From contig DATBFX010000256.1 in the NCBI GenBank assembly GCA_036558305.1, positions 1-54,031 on the forward strand: 54,031 nucleotides of DNA, given 5' to 3'. Position 1 is the stretch's first letter, and the number at the start of each line of letters is the position of its first letter. This stretch comes from DATBFX01 sp036558305 (lineage in GTDB: Bacteria; Chloroflexota; Chloroflexia; Thermomicrobiales; UBA6265). The position numbers were made by a program, and so were the translations under genes. The notes beneath the pieces were generated by a model. It saw nothing but the letters and a program-made list of their open reading frames with translations. It was not told where the DNA came from and did no database searches. Below, piece after piece: positions 25,385 through 35,271 of the stretch.

Positions 25385-26770
25385 GTGACGGATTCGCAAT
25401 TTGAACCTCTCCAGATCCGAATGCGGGGCGAACTCGTAACGCCCGATCATCCTGAATACGATGCGGCACGCCAGGTCTATGACGGGATGATCGACAAACG
25501 GCCGGCAGCCATTGCGCGCTGCGTCGACGTTGCCGACGTGATCAACGCGCTGTCGTTTGGCAGAACGAGCGACCTCCTCGTCGCCGTGCCCGGCGGCGGT
25601 CACAGCGCACCCGGCAAGAGCACCTGTCACGATGGGCTCGTGATCGGTCTCTCACCGATGAGAGGAATCCTTGTCGATCCCAAGCGATCCACGGCGCGGG
25701 TCGAAGGGGGTGTCACCTGGGGCGACTATGACCACGCGACGCACGCCTTTGGTCGTGCACCGCCGGGCGGCGTGGTCTCGACCACCGGCGTCGCGGGGTT
25801 GACCCTCGGGGGCGGTTTTGGATATCTAACACGCAAATACGGACTGAGCTGCGACAACCTCATCTCGGCCGACATCGTGACGGCGGAGGGATGCGTGGTT
25901 AGGGCAAGCGCCGACGAGCACGCCGACCTCTTCTGGGCACTGCGCGGCGGTGGCGGCAACTTTGGGGTGGTGACCTCGTTCGAATTTCGGCTGCACTCCG
26001 TCAGCATCGTCTATGGTGGTCCGATTCTCTATTCGATCGACCGCGCTCCGGACGTGCTGCGACTTTTCCGCGATTACATCGCCGATGCGCCCGAGGACGT
26101 AAGCGCGTTTTTCGCGTTCCTGATCGCGCCTCCGGCGCCATTCATCCCCGAACCGTTGCACGGGGTCACGATGTGCGGACTGGTGGTTTGCCACCTCGGG
26201 ACGCTCGATGCCGCCGAGCGTGACCTCCGACCGTTACGCGAGACGGTTCCGCCCGCTCCCGATCTTGCCGGTCCGCTCCCCTATCCGGCGCTCAATTCGA
26301 TGGTCGATTCGCTGGTGCCGCCGGGATTGCATCACTACTGGAAGTCCGACTTCATCGTCGAACTCTCGGACCGGGCAATCGACGCACACCTCGAATTTGG
26401 TCCCCAGGTAAGCAACATCCAATCGGCAATGCACCTCTACCCGCTCAACGGCGCCCAGCAGCGCGTGGCCAGGCACGCGACCGCCTTCAACTACCGGGAT
26501 GCCAACTTTGTCCACGTCATTGCCGGGATTTCCCCTGATCCTTCGGAGATGCCGGCCATCACGGCCTTGGCGCGGGCGTCTTGGGAAGCGTTGCGCCCGT
26601 ACGCGGCCGAGGGCACGTACGTCAACTTCCTGATGGATGAGGGCGACGACCGGATCGCCGCCAGCTACCGCGAAAACCTCGGTCGGCTCGGCGAGGTAAA
26701 GGCGAAGTACGACCCGTGTAACACGTTTCGCCTCAACCAAAACGTGCGACCAGTGACTGCGGCGAAGTAG
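25385..26770 (+). CDS. FAD-binding BBE-type oxidase
   Basis: 461 residues from the GTG at 25385, which follows GGGAGGAG by about seven bases. The PCMH FAD domain has AVPGGGHSAPG with H73, the usual 8-alpha-histidyl FAD link, plus GVAGLTLGGGFGYLTRKYG and WALRGGGGNFGVVTSFEF. The C-terminal BBE motif is NTFRLNQNVRP. In bicovalent members a Cys precedes T-V-G-V-G-G; here the stretch is VSTTGVAG with no Cys, so FAD is probably held by His alone. The family oxidises alcohols, sugars or alkaloid-like substrates with O2. There is no signal peptide, so it is cytoplasmic. It may be controlled by the LuxR regulator upstream. Confidence 0.85.
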   Translation: MTDSQFEPLQIRMRGELVTPDHPEYDAARQVYDGMIDKRPAAIARCVDVADVINALSFGRTSDLLVAVPGGGHSAPGKSTCHDGLVIGLSPMRGILVDPKRSTARVEGGVTWGDYDHATHAFGRAPPGGVVSTTGVAGLTLGGGFGYLTRKYGLSCDNLISADIVTAEGCVVRASADEHADLFWALRGGGGNFGVVTSFEFRLHSVSIVYGGPILYSIDRAPDVLRLFRDYIADAPEDVSAFFAFLIAPPAPFIPEPLHGVTMCGLVVCHLGTLDAAERDLRPLRETVPPAPDLAGPLPYPALNSMVDSLVPPGLHHYWKSDFIVELSDRAIDAHLEFGPQVSNIQSAMHLYPLNGAQQRVARHATAFNYRDANFVHVIAGISPDPSEMPAITALARASWEALRPYAAEGTYVNFLMDEGDDRIAASYRENLGRLGEVKAKYDPCNTFRLNQNVRPVTAAK

Positions 26771-27352
26771 GTCGCCGGTTACAAATAGCAACGAGAGATC
26801 AAGCAACGTATCCACGGTTCGGCGATGCCGCCTGCTGGCGGGCGTATTGGGTCTACCGATCAATTCGGTGCGCCGTTGACGGTTCGACCCGGACTCGGCT
26901 TCTGACTCCGAAGCTGGTAATTCGTCCGAGTTGCGCAAGAGCCAACTGGGGGAAGGTCGTCGAATTCGGCTGCCCCCGAAATGTCTTGTCCGAACTCGGG
27001 TATCGCTCCCCAATCGGCGGTCGAAGCGGTCGCAGCGCGTCGTCGCTCGCGGTTGTTGGCGCGTCTTCGGCTCGCTGGAGATCGAACCGTCGTGCCCCGT
27101 GAGGGAATGAGAGAATTGGCGAGGGAGCGACGTCGACAAGAGACGGTTGACCATGAGCAGGTTATCGCGCAGATGTTGGGCGGCTTTCCTCAGTGGCGTG
27201 AGGGGAAATCGCAGGTCGCGGACACCTGGTTCATCCTTGCCGAATAGAGGCGACGGGACCGGTGCGTTCATCAGATCCGGGCCGCCGAGCCAGATCACGC
27301 CAATCACCGGTATAGCTGAGCGCCATTCACCCGACTCGTCTTCGAATTTTGG
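26771..27352. other. 580-base stretch without a convincing gene
   Basis: An 88-codon frame on the plus strand (26981-27247) and a long minus-strand frame cross here, but neither has a ribosome site, protein-like composition or third-position GC bias. It may hold remnants of an old gene. No tRNA, terminator or repeat was recognised until the promoter at 27353. Confidence 0.4.
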
Positions 27353-27381
27353 TTGACAATGGGTGAGCTTTGCACTACACT
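27353..27381 (+). promoter_or_regulatory. near-consensus sigma-70 promoter
   Basis: TTGACA at 27353-27358 and TACACT at 27376-27381 with an ideal 17-base spacer. It is the best promoter in the window. The start near 27388 gives a ~160-base leader for the exported protein gene at 27551. The leader contains ATATCGT/ACGATAT (about 27400-27416) and CCCCGC/GCGGGG hairpins. Confidence 0.8.
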
Positions 27382-27550
27382 CCGGCCTGTTCGCCGGTAT
27401 ATCGTCCTACGATATGTGGCGTCGCGCTCCGTTGATCGGATTCCCCGCAGGGTGTCCGCGGGGTATCGACCGGCGTGCCAGGAATCGGCATGCCGTGGAG
27501 TGAGCTATTTGGCGCGGCTCCACGGTCGCGCGTTCACAAGGAGGAGCAGG

Positions 27551-28129
27551 GTGTCCCGACTCAAACTGCTCGCGCTCGTCGCGGGTCTGTTTCTTACCTT
27601 CAGCAGCACCGCGATGGCGGGCGGGATCAAGGCGAAGCCGTGGAGCTATGACCCGGACAAGACCGGCTGCGGTACCGGTGCCTGGGTGACTCACGAGGGC
27701 CTACCCGACTCTGGCAACTCCGATCACGCTCTGTATCTGACAAAGTTCTGCGCGACCGCGACCAATGCGGCGGGAGGCGCAACAATCGACGGGGTGCAAG
27801 GTATCGAGCTGACGGAGATCGGTTGGGACGTTCGGGATGACGGGCACTGTGGCGCGGGTGCTCCCCGATTCAATGTGGTCACCAGCGACGACGTGAACCA
27901 CTTTATCGGTTGCAGCTCACCGCCGCCTTTGTCGGCGTCGGTTCAGGCTTCGGGTTGGACTCGATTTCGATACGATCCGGCGACCGCATTCCCGCCCATC
28001 GCCCCCGGCAGTACCGTCAAGAGCATCGACATTGTGTTCGACGAGGGTATCGATCAAGGGCAGGGTTTCGTGTACGTGGATAACATCGATATCAACGGTA
28101 CACTGATCGGCAAACCCGGAAACGCGTAG
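27551..28129 (+). CDS. secreted protein of unknown function
   Basis: 192 residues from the GTG at 27551, preceded by AAGGAGGAG. The signal peptide is MSRLKLLALVAGLFLTFSST then AMA, with cleavage before GGIKAKPW. The mature part has four Cys (CGTGAWV, KFCATAT, DGHCGAG, IGCSSPP), suggesting disulfides. It ends in a beta-rich segment (GSTVKSIDIVFDEGIDQGQGFVYVDNIDINGTLIG) resembling a jelly-roll/carbohydrate-binding-like domain with a 'VYVDNI' strand. No family is certain. The gene stands alone between a strong promoter and a terminator. Confidence 0.7.
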   Translation: MSRLKLLALVAGLFLTFSSTAMAGGIKAKPWSYDPDKTGCGTGAWVTHEGLPDSGNSDHALYLTKFCATATNAAGGATIDGVQGIELTEIGWDVRDDGHCGAGAPRFNVVTSDDVNHFIGCSSPPPLSASVQASGWTRFRYDPATAFPPIAPGSTVKSIDIVFDEGIDQGQGFVYVDNIDINGTLIGKPGNA

Positions 28130-28152
28130 TCGTTCTGAGTAACTCGCTCGCG

Positions 28153-28186
28153 AACCGGAAGCAGGCGGTGCCGCTTGCTCCCGGTT
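28153..28186 (+). terminator. terminator of the secreted-protein gene
   Basis: AACCGG...AGCAGGCGG pairs with CCGCTTGCT...CCGGTT (one mismatch, one G-U) across a two-base tip. It lies 24 bases after the stop and is followed by TTGGTGTTG. Confidence 0.7.
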
Positions 28187-28295
28187 GGTGTTGCGTGTAC
28201 AGGCGAGCCCAAGGTCACAGCGATTGCGAAACGATTGGCGTGAACGAGTCTTGAATGGCCCGCTCAAGACCCTTGATCACAGGGCGACAACGCCG

Positions 28296-28844
28296 CTACG
28301 TCGTTCCGAATTCCGCCGTGCCGTCCAGATCGACGACCGCGTACGTCTGCAACGGTCCCTTGACCAATGCCGGGCCGCCGATGCTGGTCCAGTGAGTCGT
28401 CACGATTGCCGCGGTCTGGATTGGGACATCGCCGCCGTCCTCGTCCGGGTTGACTTCGGGCACAAGTAGCGTCAGGTACCGGTCGAAGCCGTCGGCCGCG
28501 TACTCGATGAGGACGGAGACGAGCTGGCCGAGCGCGTGGCTGCGCTCGACGACGAGATCGTCGCCGGTGAAGGTGAGGGAAGACTTGGCGTCGCGGTAGT
28601 CGAGGCGCGCGGTACCGGTGCTGGCGGCCGGAACGAAGATGACCTCGACGTCGCCGCCTTTCAGAACGTAACGGTTCGGTCCTGTGGGCGCGGCGGTCGG
28701 CGTCGCCTCGGCGAGTGCGTCCCGACGGCCGGCGGTTGCCAGGAAGGCAGCAACAAGACCACCGATTGCCAGTCCACCGGCGACCGTCCGACGCGAAAAG
28801 ACTTCACCTGACCTAACTCCGAGATTGCCGCGGGTCTTGTCCAT
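28296..28844 (-). CDS. Tat-exported protein of unknown function
   Basis: 182 residues from the ATG at 28844, with AGGAGG nine bases ahead; the frame extends further but the upstream part is Arg-rich and not protein-like. The N-terminus carries a twin-arginine signal (FSRRTVAGGLAIGGLVAAFLATAG ending at ALA), implying folded export. The mature part is beta-rich (YVLKGGDVEVIFVPAAS, ARLDYRDAKSSLTFTGDDLVV, LGQLVSVLIEYAADGFDRYLTLLVPEV). There are no Cys and no known motif. It faces the preceding gene convergently. Confidence 0.68.
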   Translation of the reverse strand: MDKTRGNLGVRSGEVFSRRTVAGGLAIGGLVAAFLATAGRRDALAEATPTAAPTGPNRYVLKGGDVEVIFVPAASTGTARLDYRDAKSSLTFTGDDLVVERSHALGQLVSVLIEYAADGFDRYLTLLVPEVNPDEDGGDVPIQTAAIVTTHWTSIGGPALVKGPLQTYAVVDLDGTAEFGTT

Positions 28845-29162
28845 CCGCCTGTCCTCCTCTGGTCGCCTTCGGCGCTTCCCCGCGCGCCACGTCCCGGGCA
28901 CTCCGCGATCAAGCGCCTCACCGATCGATACGTGAACGAAAGCGAACGGTCGTCGGATCACGTCGACGGAGCAAGCCTACCGCAATAAAGCGCCTGGCAG
29001 GGGAGTCGGGCGAGGTCATCGCAGGGGCGGACCGGGTGCCCTCTGAGCGCTGTCCGCCCTCGTGCGTGAGCGCATCCGTGCCAGGGCGGACACGGCGGTC
29101 CGCCCCTACGGTGCCGTAAAGACCGTCTGTGCTGCAACCCGCTTTAGGGAGAGCGGCCGCAG
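28845..29162. other. intergenic region with composite palindrome
   Basis: No gene was seen. It holds the GGGCGGAC repeat block at 29023-29107 (separate entry). The minus-strand promoter of the Tat protein should lie in 28850-28990, but no clean -35/-10 pair was found. Confidence 0.4.
29023..29107. repeat. four-part GGGCGGAC palindromic element
   Basis: AGGGGCGGACCG (29023-29034) and its exact complement CGGTCCGCCCCT (29096-29107) enclose TGTCCGCCCT (29051-29060) and AGGGCGGACA (29083-29092). The unit therefore occurs in alternating orientation four times. It is REP-like in design and lies in the gap before the dnaK terminator. Confidence 0.7.
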
Positions 29163-29207
29163 GCACGCGCGAGGGGGCGGCCAATGTGGCCGCCCCCTCG
29201 CGTGTGC
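29163..29207 (-). terminator. dnaK terminator
   Basis: A 20-bp stem (29163-29182 with 29188-29207, one G-U pair) around the loop AATGT, 27 bases beyond the dnaK stop. The core is CGAGGGGGCGGCC and its complement. It shows that dnaK ends the operon, with no dnaJ following. Confidence 0.82.
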
Positions 29208-29233
29208 TCGCGTTGGGTTCAGATCGCGCGGGC

Positions 29234-31162
<1,929 letters not shown>

Positions 31163-31176
31163 GTTGTTCTCCTCTC

Positions 31177-31288
31177 AGTGACGAGTGACAAGTGTCAAGT
31201 GACAGGTTGCAAGTCGCAAGTTACAAGTGACAAGTCGAAGGTCGCGTGGCACTATTTGCCACTTGACACTTGCGACTTGTCACTTGAA
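31177..31288. repeat. heptamer-repeat hairpin between grpE and dnaK
   Basis: Left arm: about nine 7-bp units of the type GTGACAA (GTGTCAA, GTGACAG, GTTGCAA, GTCGCAA, GTTACAA...). A short non-repeat tip (GGCACTATTTGCC) follows. Right arm: ACTTGAC ACTTGCG ACTTGTC ACTTGAA, the reverse complement. The right arm encodes the end of grpE. It could fold in the mRNA and affect the grpE:dnaK ratio. Confidence 0.82.
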
Positions 31289-31842
31289 TCGCCGATGCGG
31301 ACCATCGCCGGTCGCAGCAGGTTGTTGCGGTGGCGGTAACCGGTCTGATACACCTCGACGACCGTTTGACCGCCGCTGCCGGGGTCGCTGGCGACCGCTT
31401 CGTGGAGGGCGGGATCGAACGGTTGGCCGACCGCGTCGATCGGCGTGACGCCTTCGCGTTCGAGCAGCGACGCGATTTTTCGCTCGATTAACTGGACGCC
31501 CTGGACCCAGGCGGTCTCGCGGTCGACCTCGGGTGCCGAACCGAGGGCGCGCTGGAGATCGTCCAAGATCGGGACGAGTTGGCGCAGCAAATCGCGCGTC
31601 GCGAATTCGCGTGCCTGATTGCGCTCCTGATCGACGCGGCGGCGGTAGTTCGCGAACTCCGCCAGCGAACGCTGGAGTTGATCGAGGTAGTTGTCGCGCT
31701 CCGCCATGACCGTCGCCAGATCGGGTTCGCCGACGGCAGGCTCGGTGCCGTTGGTCGGCGGGGCGGCCGTGTCGGCCGCGTCTTCTCCGTTCAGTTTCGT
31801 CTTCGTCGCGTCTGTCACCTCACCATCCTTCATCTCGTCCAC
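31252..31842 (-). CDS. grpE: nucleotide-exchange factor GrpE
   Basis: About 196 residues from the GTG at 31842 (GAGGGG four bases ahead); ATG 31833 and ATG 31872 are alternatives. An acidic, disordered N-terminus precedes the long dimer helix (LATVMAERDNYLDQLQRSLAEFANYRRRVDQERNQA). The four-helix and beta-wing regions follow (FDPALHEAVASDPG, TVVEVYQTGYRHRNNLLRPAMVRIG). GrpE releases ADP from DnaK. The last residues after MVRIGD (SSDKSQVSSGK) and the TAG are encoded by the heptamer repeat array, so the tail appears to have been replaced by repeat sequence. hrcA ends 35 bases upstream. Confidence 0.92.
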   Translation of the reverse strand: MDEMKDGEVTDATKTKLNGEDAADTAAPPTNGTEPAVGEPDLATVMAERDNYLDQLQRSLAEFANYRRRVDQERNQAREFATRDLLRQLVPILDDLQRALGSAPEVDRETAWVQGVQLIERKIASLLEREGVTPIDAVGQPFDPALHEAVASDPGSGGQTVVEVYQTGYRHRNNLLRPAMVRIGDSSDKSQVSSGK

Positions 31843-31877
31843 CGTACCCCTCGACGGTGGACGCCTCCTCATGCCGG

Positions 31878-32948
31878 TCAGTCGACCGTCGGGTAAAGAT
31901 CCGCCATCAGGTCGCTCATCAGGCGCGCCATGTAGCGGACCGTCGAGATCGTTCGCCAGTAGGACATCCGGGTCGGACCGAGCACGCCCAAGATCCCGGT
32001 CACGACATCTTCGACTCCGTACGTCGAGAGGACGAGTCCGAACCGCCTCAACTCGTCCGGTAGGTTCTCGTCGCCGATGAAGACCTGAACGTCGGAGCGC
32101 GGCGCCAGGGCCGGCAAGACGGCGGTCAGGAAACCGCCGCCGCGCAGCAGTCCGAGGACGTGGTGGAGATCGCCTTCGCCGAGGTCATGGGTGCCGAGGA
32201 TGTTCTCCAAACCGGAGTGGCGGACGGCGGTTTGCTCGGCCGCGTCCATCGAGTGCAAGGTCGCCTGGAGGTGGTCGATCACCTGACGCGTCAACTCGTC
32301 GTTTCCGCGCACGCGGGCGGCGATTTCTTCGGCGGTCAACCCCCTGAGATCCGGCACCAGCGCGTCGGCGAGGCGACTCAGCCGGTCCTGCCCGACCGGT
32401 TCCGAGAGATGGATCATGACCTGGCGGACCGTGCTCTCCAGCGTGACCAGGATCAGCAGCGCCAGGCGCGGTTGCAGCGATATCAACTCGAAGTGGCGCA
32501 GACGGGCGACGAGGGTGCGCGGTGCGGTTACCACCGAAACGTTACCGGCGATCTCGGCCAGCGTCGTCGCCGCCAGCTCCATCCAGCCCTCGAGCTGGAC
32601 CTCCGCCTGCCGGAACTGGTGGCGGATCATGATCTGCTCGCCGGCGGGCAACTCGGGCGCCCGCATCAGGTGGCGGACGTAGTAGCGGTAGCCTTGATCG
32701 GTCGGCACCCGTCCGCCGGACGTGTGGAGGTGAGAGATGTACCCGGCAGACTCCAGCTCCGCCATCTCGTTGCGGATCGTCGCCGATGAAACGCCGACCG
32801 GGTAGCGCTCGGTCAGGGTTTTCGAACCGACCGCGCGCCCCGTCTGCACGTACTCGTGAACGATCAACTCGAGGATGGCGCGCTGGCGCGCCGTCAACTC
32901 GGGACTGTCGGTACCGTCAACAGTTTCCGTCGTCAGGTACTGGGTCAT
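31878..32948 (-). CDS. hrcA: heat-inducible transcription repressor HrcA
   Basis: 356 residues. An N-terminal winged helix (LTARQRAILELIVHEYVQTGRAVGSKTLTERYPVGVSSATIRNEMAELESAGYI in order) leads into LHTSGGRVPTDQGYRYYV, the HrcA signature. The C-terminal GAF-like dimer domain contains IGDENLPDELRRFGLVLSTYG. HrcA binds CIRCE and represses the heat-shock operon; its activity depends on GroEL in known systems. A perfect CIRCE lies 14 bases before the ATG, so the operon is autoregulated. GGAG precedes the ATG by seven bases. Confidence 0.96.
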   Translation of the reverse strand: MTQYLTTETVDGTDSPELTARQRAILELIVHEYVQTGRAVGSKTLTERYPVGVSSATIRNEMAELESAGYISHLHTSGGRVPTDQGYRYYVRHLMRAPELPAGEQIMIRHQFRQAEVQLEGWMELAATTLAEIAGNVSVVTAPRTLVARLRHFELISLQPRLALLILVTLESTVRQVMIHLSEPVGQDRLSRLADALVPDLRGLTAEEIAARVRGNDELTRQVIDHLQATLHSMDAAEQTAVRHSGLENILGTHDLGEGDLHHVLGLLRGGGFLTAVLPALAPRSDVQVFIGDENLPDELRRFGLVLSTYGVEDVVTGILGVLGPTRMSYWRTISTVRYMARLMSDLMADLYPTVD

Positions 32949-32961
32949 CGCCCGCTCCGCA

Positions 32962-32988
32962 TTAGCACTCTCGCGTGCCGAGTGCTAA
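32962..32988 (-). promoter_or_regulatory. CIRCE operator
   Basis: TTAGCACTC (32962-32970), nine bases, GAGTGCTAA (32980-32988): an exact match to the CIRCE consensus. It covers the expected transcription start of hrcA-grpE-dnaK, so HrcA binding would block initiation. Confidence 0.97.
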
Positions 32989-32996
32989 CACGAACG

Positions 32997-33026
32997 AGGA
33001 TACCAAGGTTGAGTCGAGTCTGTCAA
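32997..33026 (-). promoter_or_regulatory. promoter of the hrcA-grpE-dnaK operon
   Basis: Reading on the minus strand: TTGACA (33026-33021), 18-base spacer, TATCCT (33002-32997). The start falls near 32990, at the edge of CIRCE. A housekeeping-type promoter under CIRCE is the known arrangement. Confidence 0.8.
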
Positions 33027-33137
33027 GGCTGAGGCGGCAAGGCGGCAAGGAAGAAGAGGCGAAACGGACGGCCCCAAGGAGTCCCCAATCCTCCGTCCTT
33101 TTCCTTGCCGCCTCGCCGCCTCGCCGCCTCGTCTCAG
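33027..33137. repeat. octamer-repeat hairpin upstream of hrcA
   Basis: Left arm AGGCGGCA units (from 33031, two and a half copies). A middle with GGACGG...CCGTCC (33066-33098) follows. Right arm CCTTGCCGC CTCGCCGC CTCGCCGC CTC (to ~33133). The arms are complementary with 8-bp periodicity. It touches the -35 of hrcA on one side and overlaps the stop of the DUF2203 gene on the other. Confidence 0.75.
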
Positions 33138-33550
33138 ATCGGGCGGCGGCCGGCGAAACCGGCGTCGAGGTCGTGCCAGTAGGCGATCCGATCCTCGCCG
33201 AGTCGCCAACAGAGGTAGACGATTCGGTCATCGCGGACGGACGGGAAGTCGATCAGACCCCGATTGAGGTCCTTGAGCTCGATGCCGAGGGAGGCAATCT
33301 CGTCGATCCCGGCGCTGATCTGGGTAATGAGTTCCGCGATCTGGCGTTCGAGGGCGAGGACGTCCATGCCGTGGCCGTTGCCGCGCATCGCCGGCGTGAA
33401 TCGGTCGAGTTCGACTCTGGCGGTGTCGAGTTGCTCCTTGAGTTCGCGGAGCGATTCCAGCGTCGGCTGGATCACCGGCAGGAGTGCGTTCGCCTCGGCC
33501 ACGGTAAAGAGTCTGACGTCCGGGTGGTCGGCAGGCGAGGACTCGCTCAT
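33134..33550 (-). CDS. DUF2203-family protein
   Basis: 138 residues from the ATG at 33550 with AAGGAGGG six bases ahead. RLFTVAEANALLPVIQPTLESL begins the family signature. A helical region with LKDLNRGLIDFPS and VYLCWRLGEDRIAYWHDLDAGFAGRRPI follows, as expected at the C-terminus of DUF2203. The family is widespread in Chloroflexota, Actinobacteria and Deinococcus and has no known function. It overlaps the upstream gene by four bases (ATGA), so the pair is translationally coupled. Its stop lies inside the octamer-repeat hairpin. Confidence 0.85.
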   Translation of the reverse strand: MSESSPADHPDVRLFTVAEANALLPVIQPTLESLRELKEQLDTARVELDRFTPAMRGNGHGMDVLALERQIAELITQISAGIDEIASLGIELKDLNRGLIDFPSVRDDRIVYLCWRLGEDRIAYWHDLDAGFAGRRPI

Positions 33551-34326
33551 CGATGCCCTCCTTCCGGGTAGCCGGCCCGACCATTGCCGGATCGCGCCCC
33601 CCGGCCGAACACACGCGCCAGCAGTCCCGGTTTCTTCGCCGGCTTGGCGGCGATCTCGATCCGCCGTCGTAACGCCGGTTCGACGCGCTTGCGATCCGCG
33701 GTGACGAGCCGAACACCCGGCGGCATGGCATCCGGCGCGTCGGGTGTGACGACGTCGATCGCTTCGTAGAGTCCCAGTCCGCTTTGGCGGGCATAGGCCG
33801 CGAGCTCGAACATCAGGCCGATGAGCGCGACGGGATCGAGCTCGGCATCGACCAAGCGGCGGACCGAGCGCTCCAACCGGGTCTCCAGCAGGCGCTCGAA
33901 CTCCGGGATCAGGCGCGCCGGGATGAAGGCGCCGCCCATCATGCCGCGCGACAGATCGAGCCGGATCGGCATCGTCCGCGCCGCGGCGACGTCCAATCCC
34001 GCGTCGATGAACAGGCGGGCGGGGGGGCGCATCAGCATCCCGACGCCGCGATCGATGCGCGCCTCCCACGCGGTCAGGCTGAGACCGGAATGGACGTAGG
34101 TCGGTTGCACGGCGGCGAGCGCCTGGCCAAGACCGTAGGTCAGTGCGTTGGCCCCCGCTTCCTCACCGGCGTCCGCCCGCATCCGGCCGCCGGTCGCCGC
34201 GTCGACAAGCCGGCGACGCCAGACGGGGTCGAGCGGCATCGCGGCCAGGTCTCCCGTACCGTTGGCCGCGGCGACGAAGGCGCGAACGACGTTGAGGTCG
34301 AGCGGATGGATCGACGTCAACTCCAC
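33547..34326 (-). CDS. hypothetical protein coupled to the DUF2203 gene
   Basis: 259 residues from a GTG at 34326 (weak ribosome site). It is mostly helical and Ala/Arg/Leu-rich with no Cys pair, signal or membrane segment. Notable segments are PTYVHSGLSLTAWEARIDRGVGMLMRPPARLFIDAGL, split by loops, and MPIRLDLSRGMMGGAFIPARLIPEFERLLETRLERSVRRL. The C-terminal tail is basic (AAKPAKKPGLLARVFGRG), perhaps for nucleic-acid or membrane contact. No family is recognised. Coupling to DUF2203 suggests a joint role. Confidence 0.65.
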   Translation of the reverse strand: MELTSIHPLDLNVVRAFVAAANGTGDLAAMPLDPVWRRRLVDAATGGRMRADAGEEAGANALTYGLGQALAAVQPTYVHSGLSLTAWEARIDRGVGMLMRPPARLFIDAGLDVAAARTMPIRLDLSRGMMGGAFIPARLIPEFERLLETRLERSVRRLVDAELDPVALIGLMFELAAYARQSGLGLYEAIDVVTPDAPDAMPPGVRLVTADRKRVEPALRRRIEIAAKPAKKPGLLARVFGRGARSGNGRAGYPEGGHR

Positions 34327-34522
34327 CGATGATCCAGATCACGAAGCGCCTGATTGGCGCCGCTACTTGGAGACGGCAGATTATACGGAGAGGCGAGCCG
34401 CGACGTTTGGACCGACACGACGAGTCTGCGTTCCGCTGTCCGTGCGATCACGTTAAGCTTGCGGTCGTATCGATGCGTCGTCGTCCCGCAGGTTTGGCCG
34501 TAGGCAAGGTGGGAAGGGTTCG

Positions 34523-35218
34523 TTGTCGCACATCATGGCCAGGTTGGAATGTGAACATTTCGGTTCGTACGAGTTGACAATTACCCGCCCCACGGTCGTC
34601 GGCTGCCGAAAACGATCGAGACCCAACGGCGCCAGCGTGCATCGATTGGCGACGGCCCGGCCGATTCGCTGTGCCATTGGCAAGACGGTCTTTCTGGCAA
34701 GCAGTTGGGCGATTCCCCTGGCAGACGGTTCGTGCCGTTCGATCGCCTGTCTCGACGTGCTCGAACTCGTCCGCGACGACGAGGCGCTGGTCGCCGAGTT
34801 CGGACGCCTTCTCGCGCCGGGCGGACACCTGCGTCTGCGCGTCCCCAACACCGGACTGCTCGCTGGGGTCGATGGGTTCAACCTGTATCACTATCTGGTC
34901 GACACCACGCATCGGAGGCGGAAACCGCCGGAGACGGAGGAGGTCGGCTGGCGACGCCACTACGGCGTCCCCGACGTTGTTGCGCTCCTTGGTCCGCGGT
35001 TCTGCATCCGTACCGTTTCCGCGCGGCGCGCCGGCGTCGCGGAATTCGTGAATGCCGTGTTGCTGGTGCTCCTCCGTTGGCTGCTCGGCTCGGACGGCGC
35101 CTATCGACGCTCGATGCCGGTTGTGCGACGGGTCGAGCGTTTAGAAGATCGGTTCGGCCTGGGAAGGATCGGAGCGGTTCTCACGATCGAGGCGGTGAAG
35201 CGAGCCGACTTGACCTGA
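34523..35218 (+). CDS. truncated methyltransferase-like protein
   Basis: 231 residues from a TTG at 34523, chosen because GGGAAGG precedes it by five bases; ATG 34535 is the alternative. The segment IACLDVLELVRDDEALVAEF then GRLLAPGGHLRLRVPN is the post-II/III part of class I SAM-dependent methyltransferases. The N-terminal SAM loop (E/D-x-G-x-G-x-G) is absent; instead the first 70 residues show VHRLATARPIRCAIG and no glycine motif. The protein may therefore be a degenerate, non-catalytic member or a recently truncated gene. The C-terminal region has a hydrophobic helix (NAVLLVLLRWLLG). It is divergent from the DUF2203 pair. Confidence 0.55.
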   Translation: MSHIMARLECEHFGSYELTITRPTVVGCRKRSRPNGASVHRLATARPIRCAIGKTVFLASSWAIPLADGSCRSIACLDVLELVRDDEALVAEFGRLLAPGGHLRLRVPNTGLLAGVDGFNLYHYLVDTTHRRRKPPETEEVGWRRHYGVPDVVALLGPRFCIRTVSARRAGVAEFVNAVLLVLLRWLLGSDGAYRRSMPVVRRVERLEDRFGLGRIGAVLTIEAVKRADLT

Positions 35219-35271
35219 GCGTGGGGTCGCCACAACCGGAGAGCTGGCACGACACGTCGCCTGACCAGGCA

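Noticed and set aside
26234..27307. 357-codon minus-strand frame after the FAD oxidase
   Set aside because: Mostly antisense to the oxidase; the remainder has no ribosome site, domain or codon bias.
31177..33137. Period-7/8 arrays considered as CRISPR
   Set aside because: Units of 7-8 bp without spacers and arranged as inverted arms; CRISPR repeats are over 20 bp with unique spacers.
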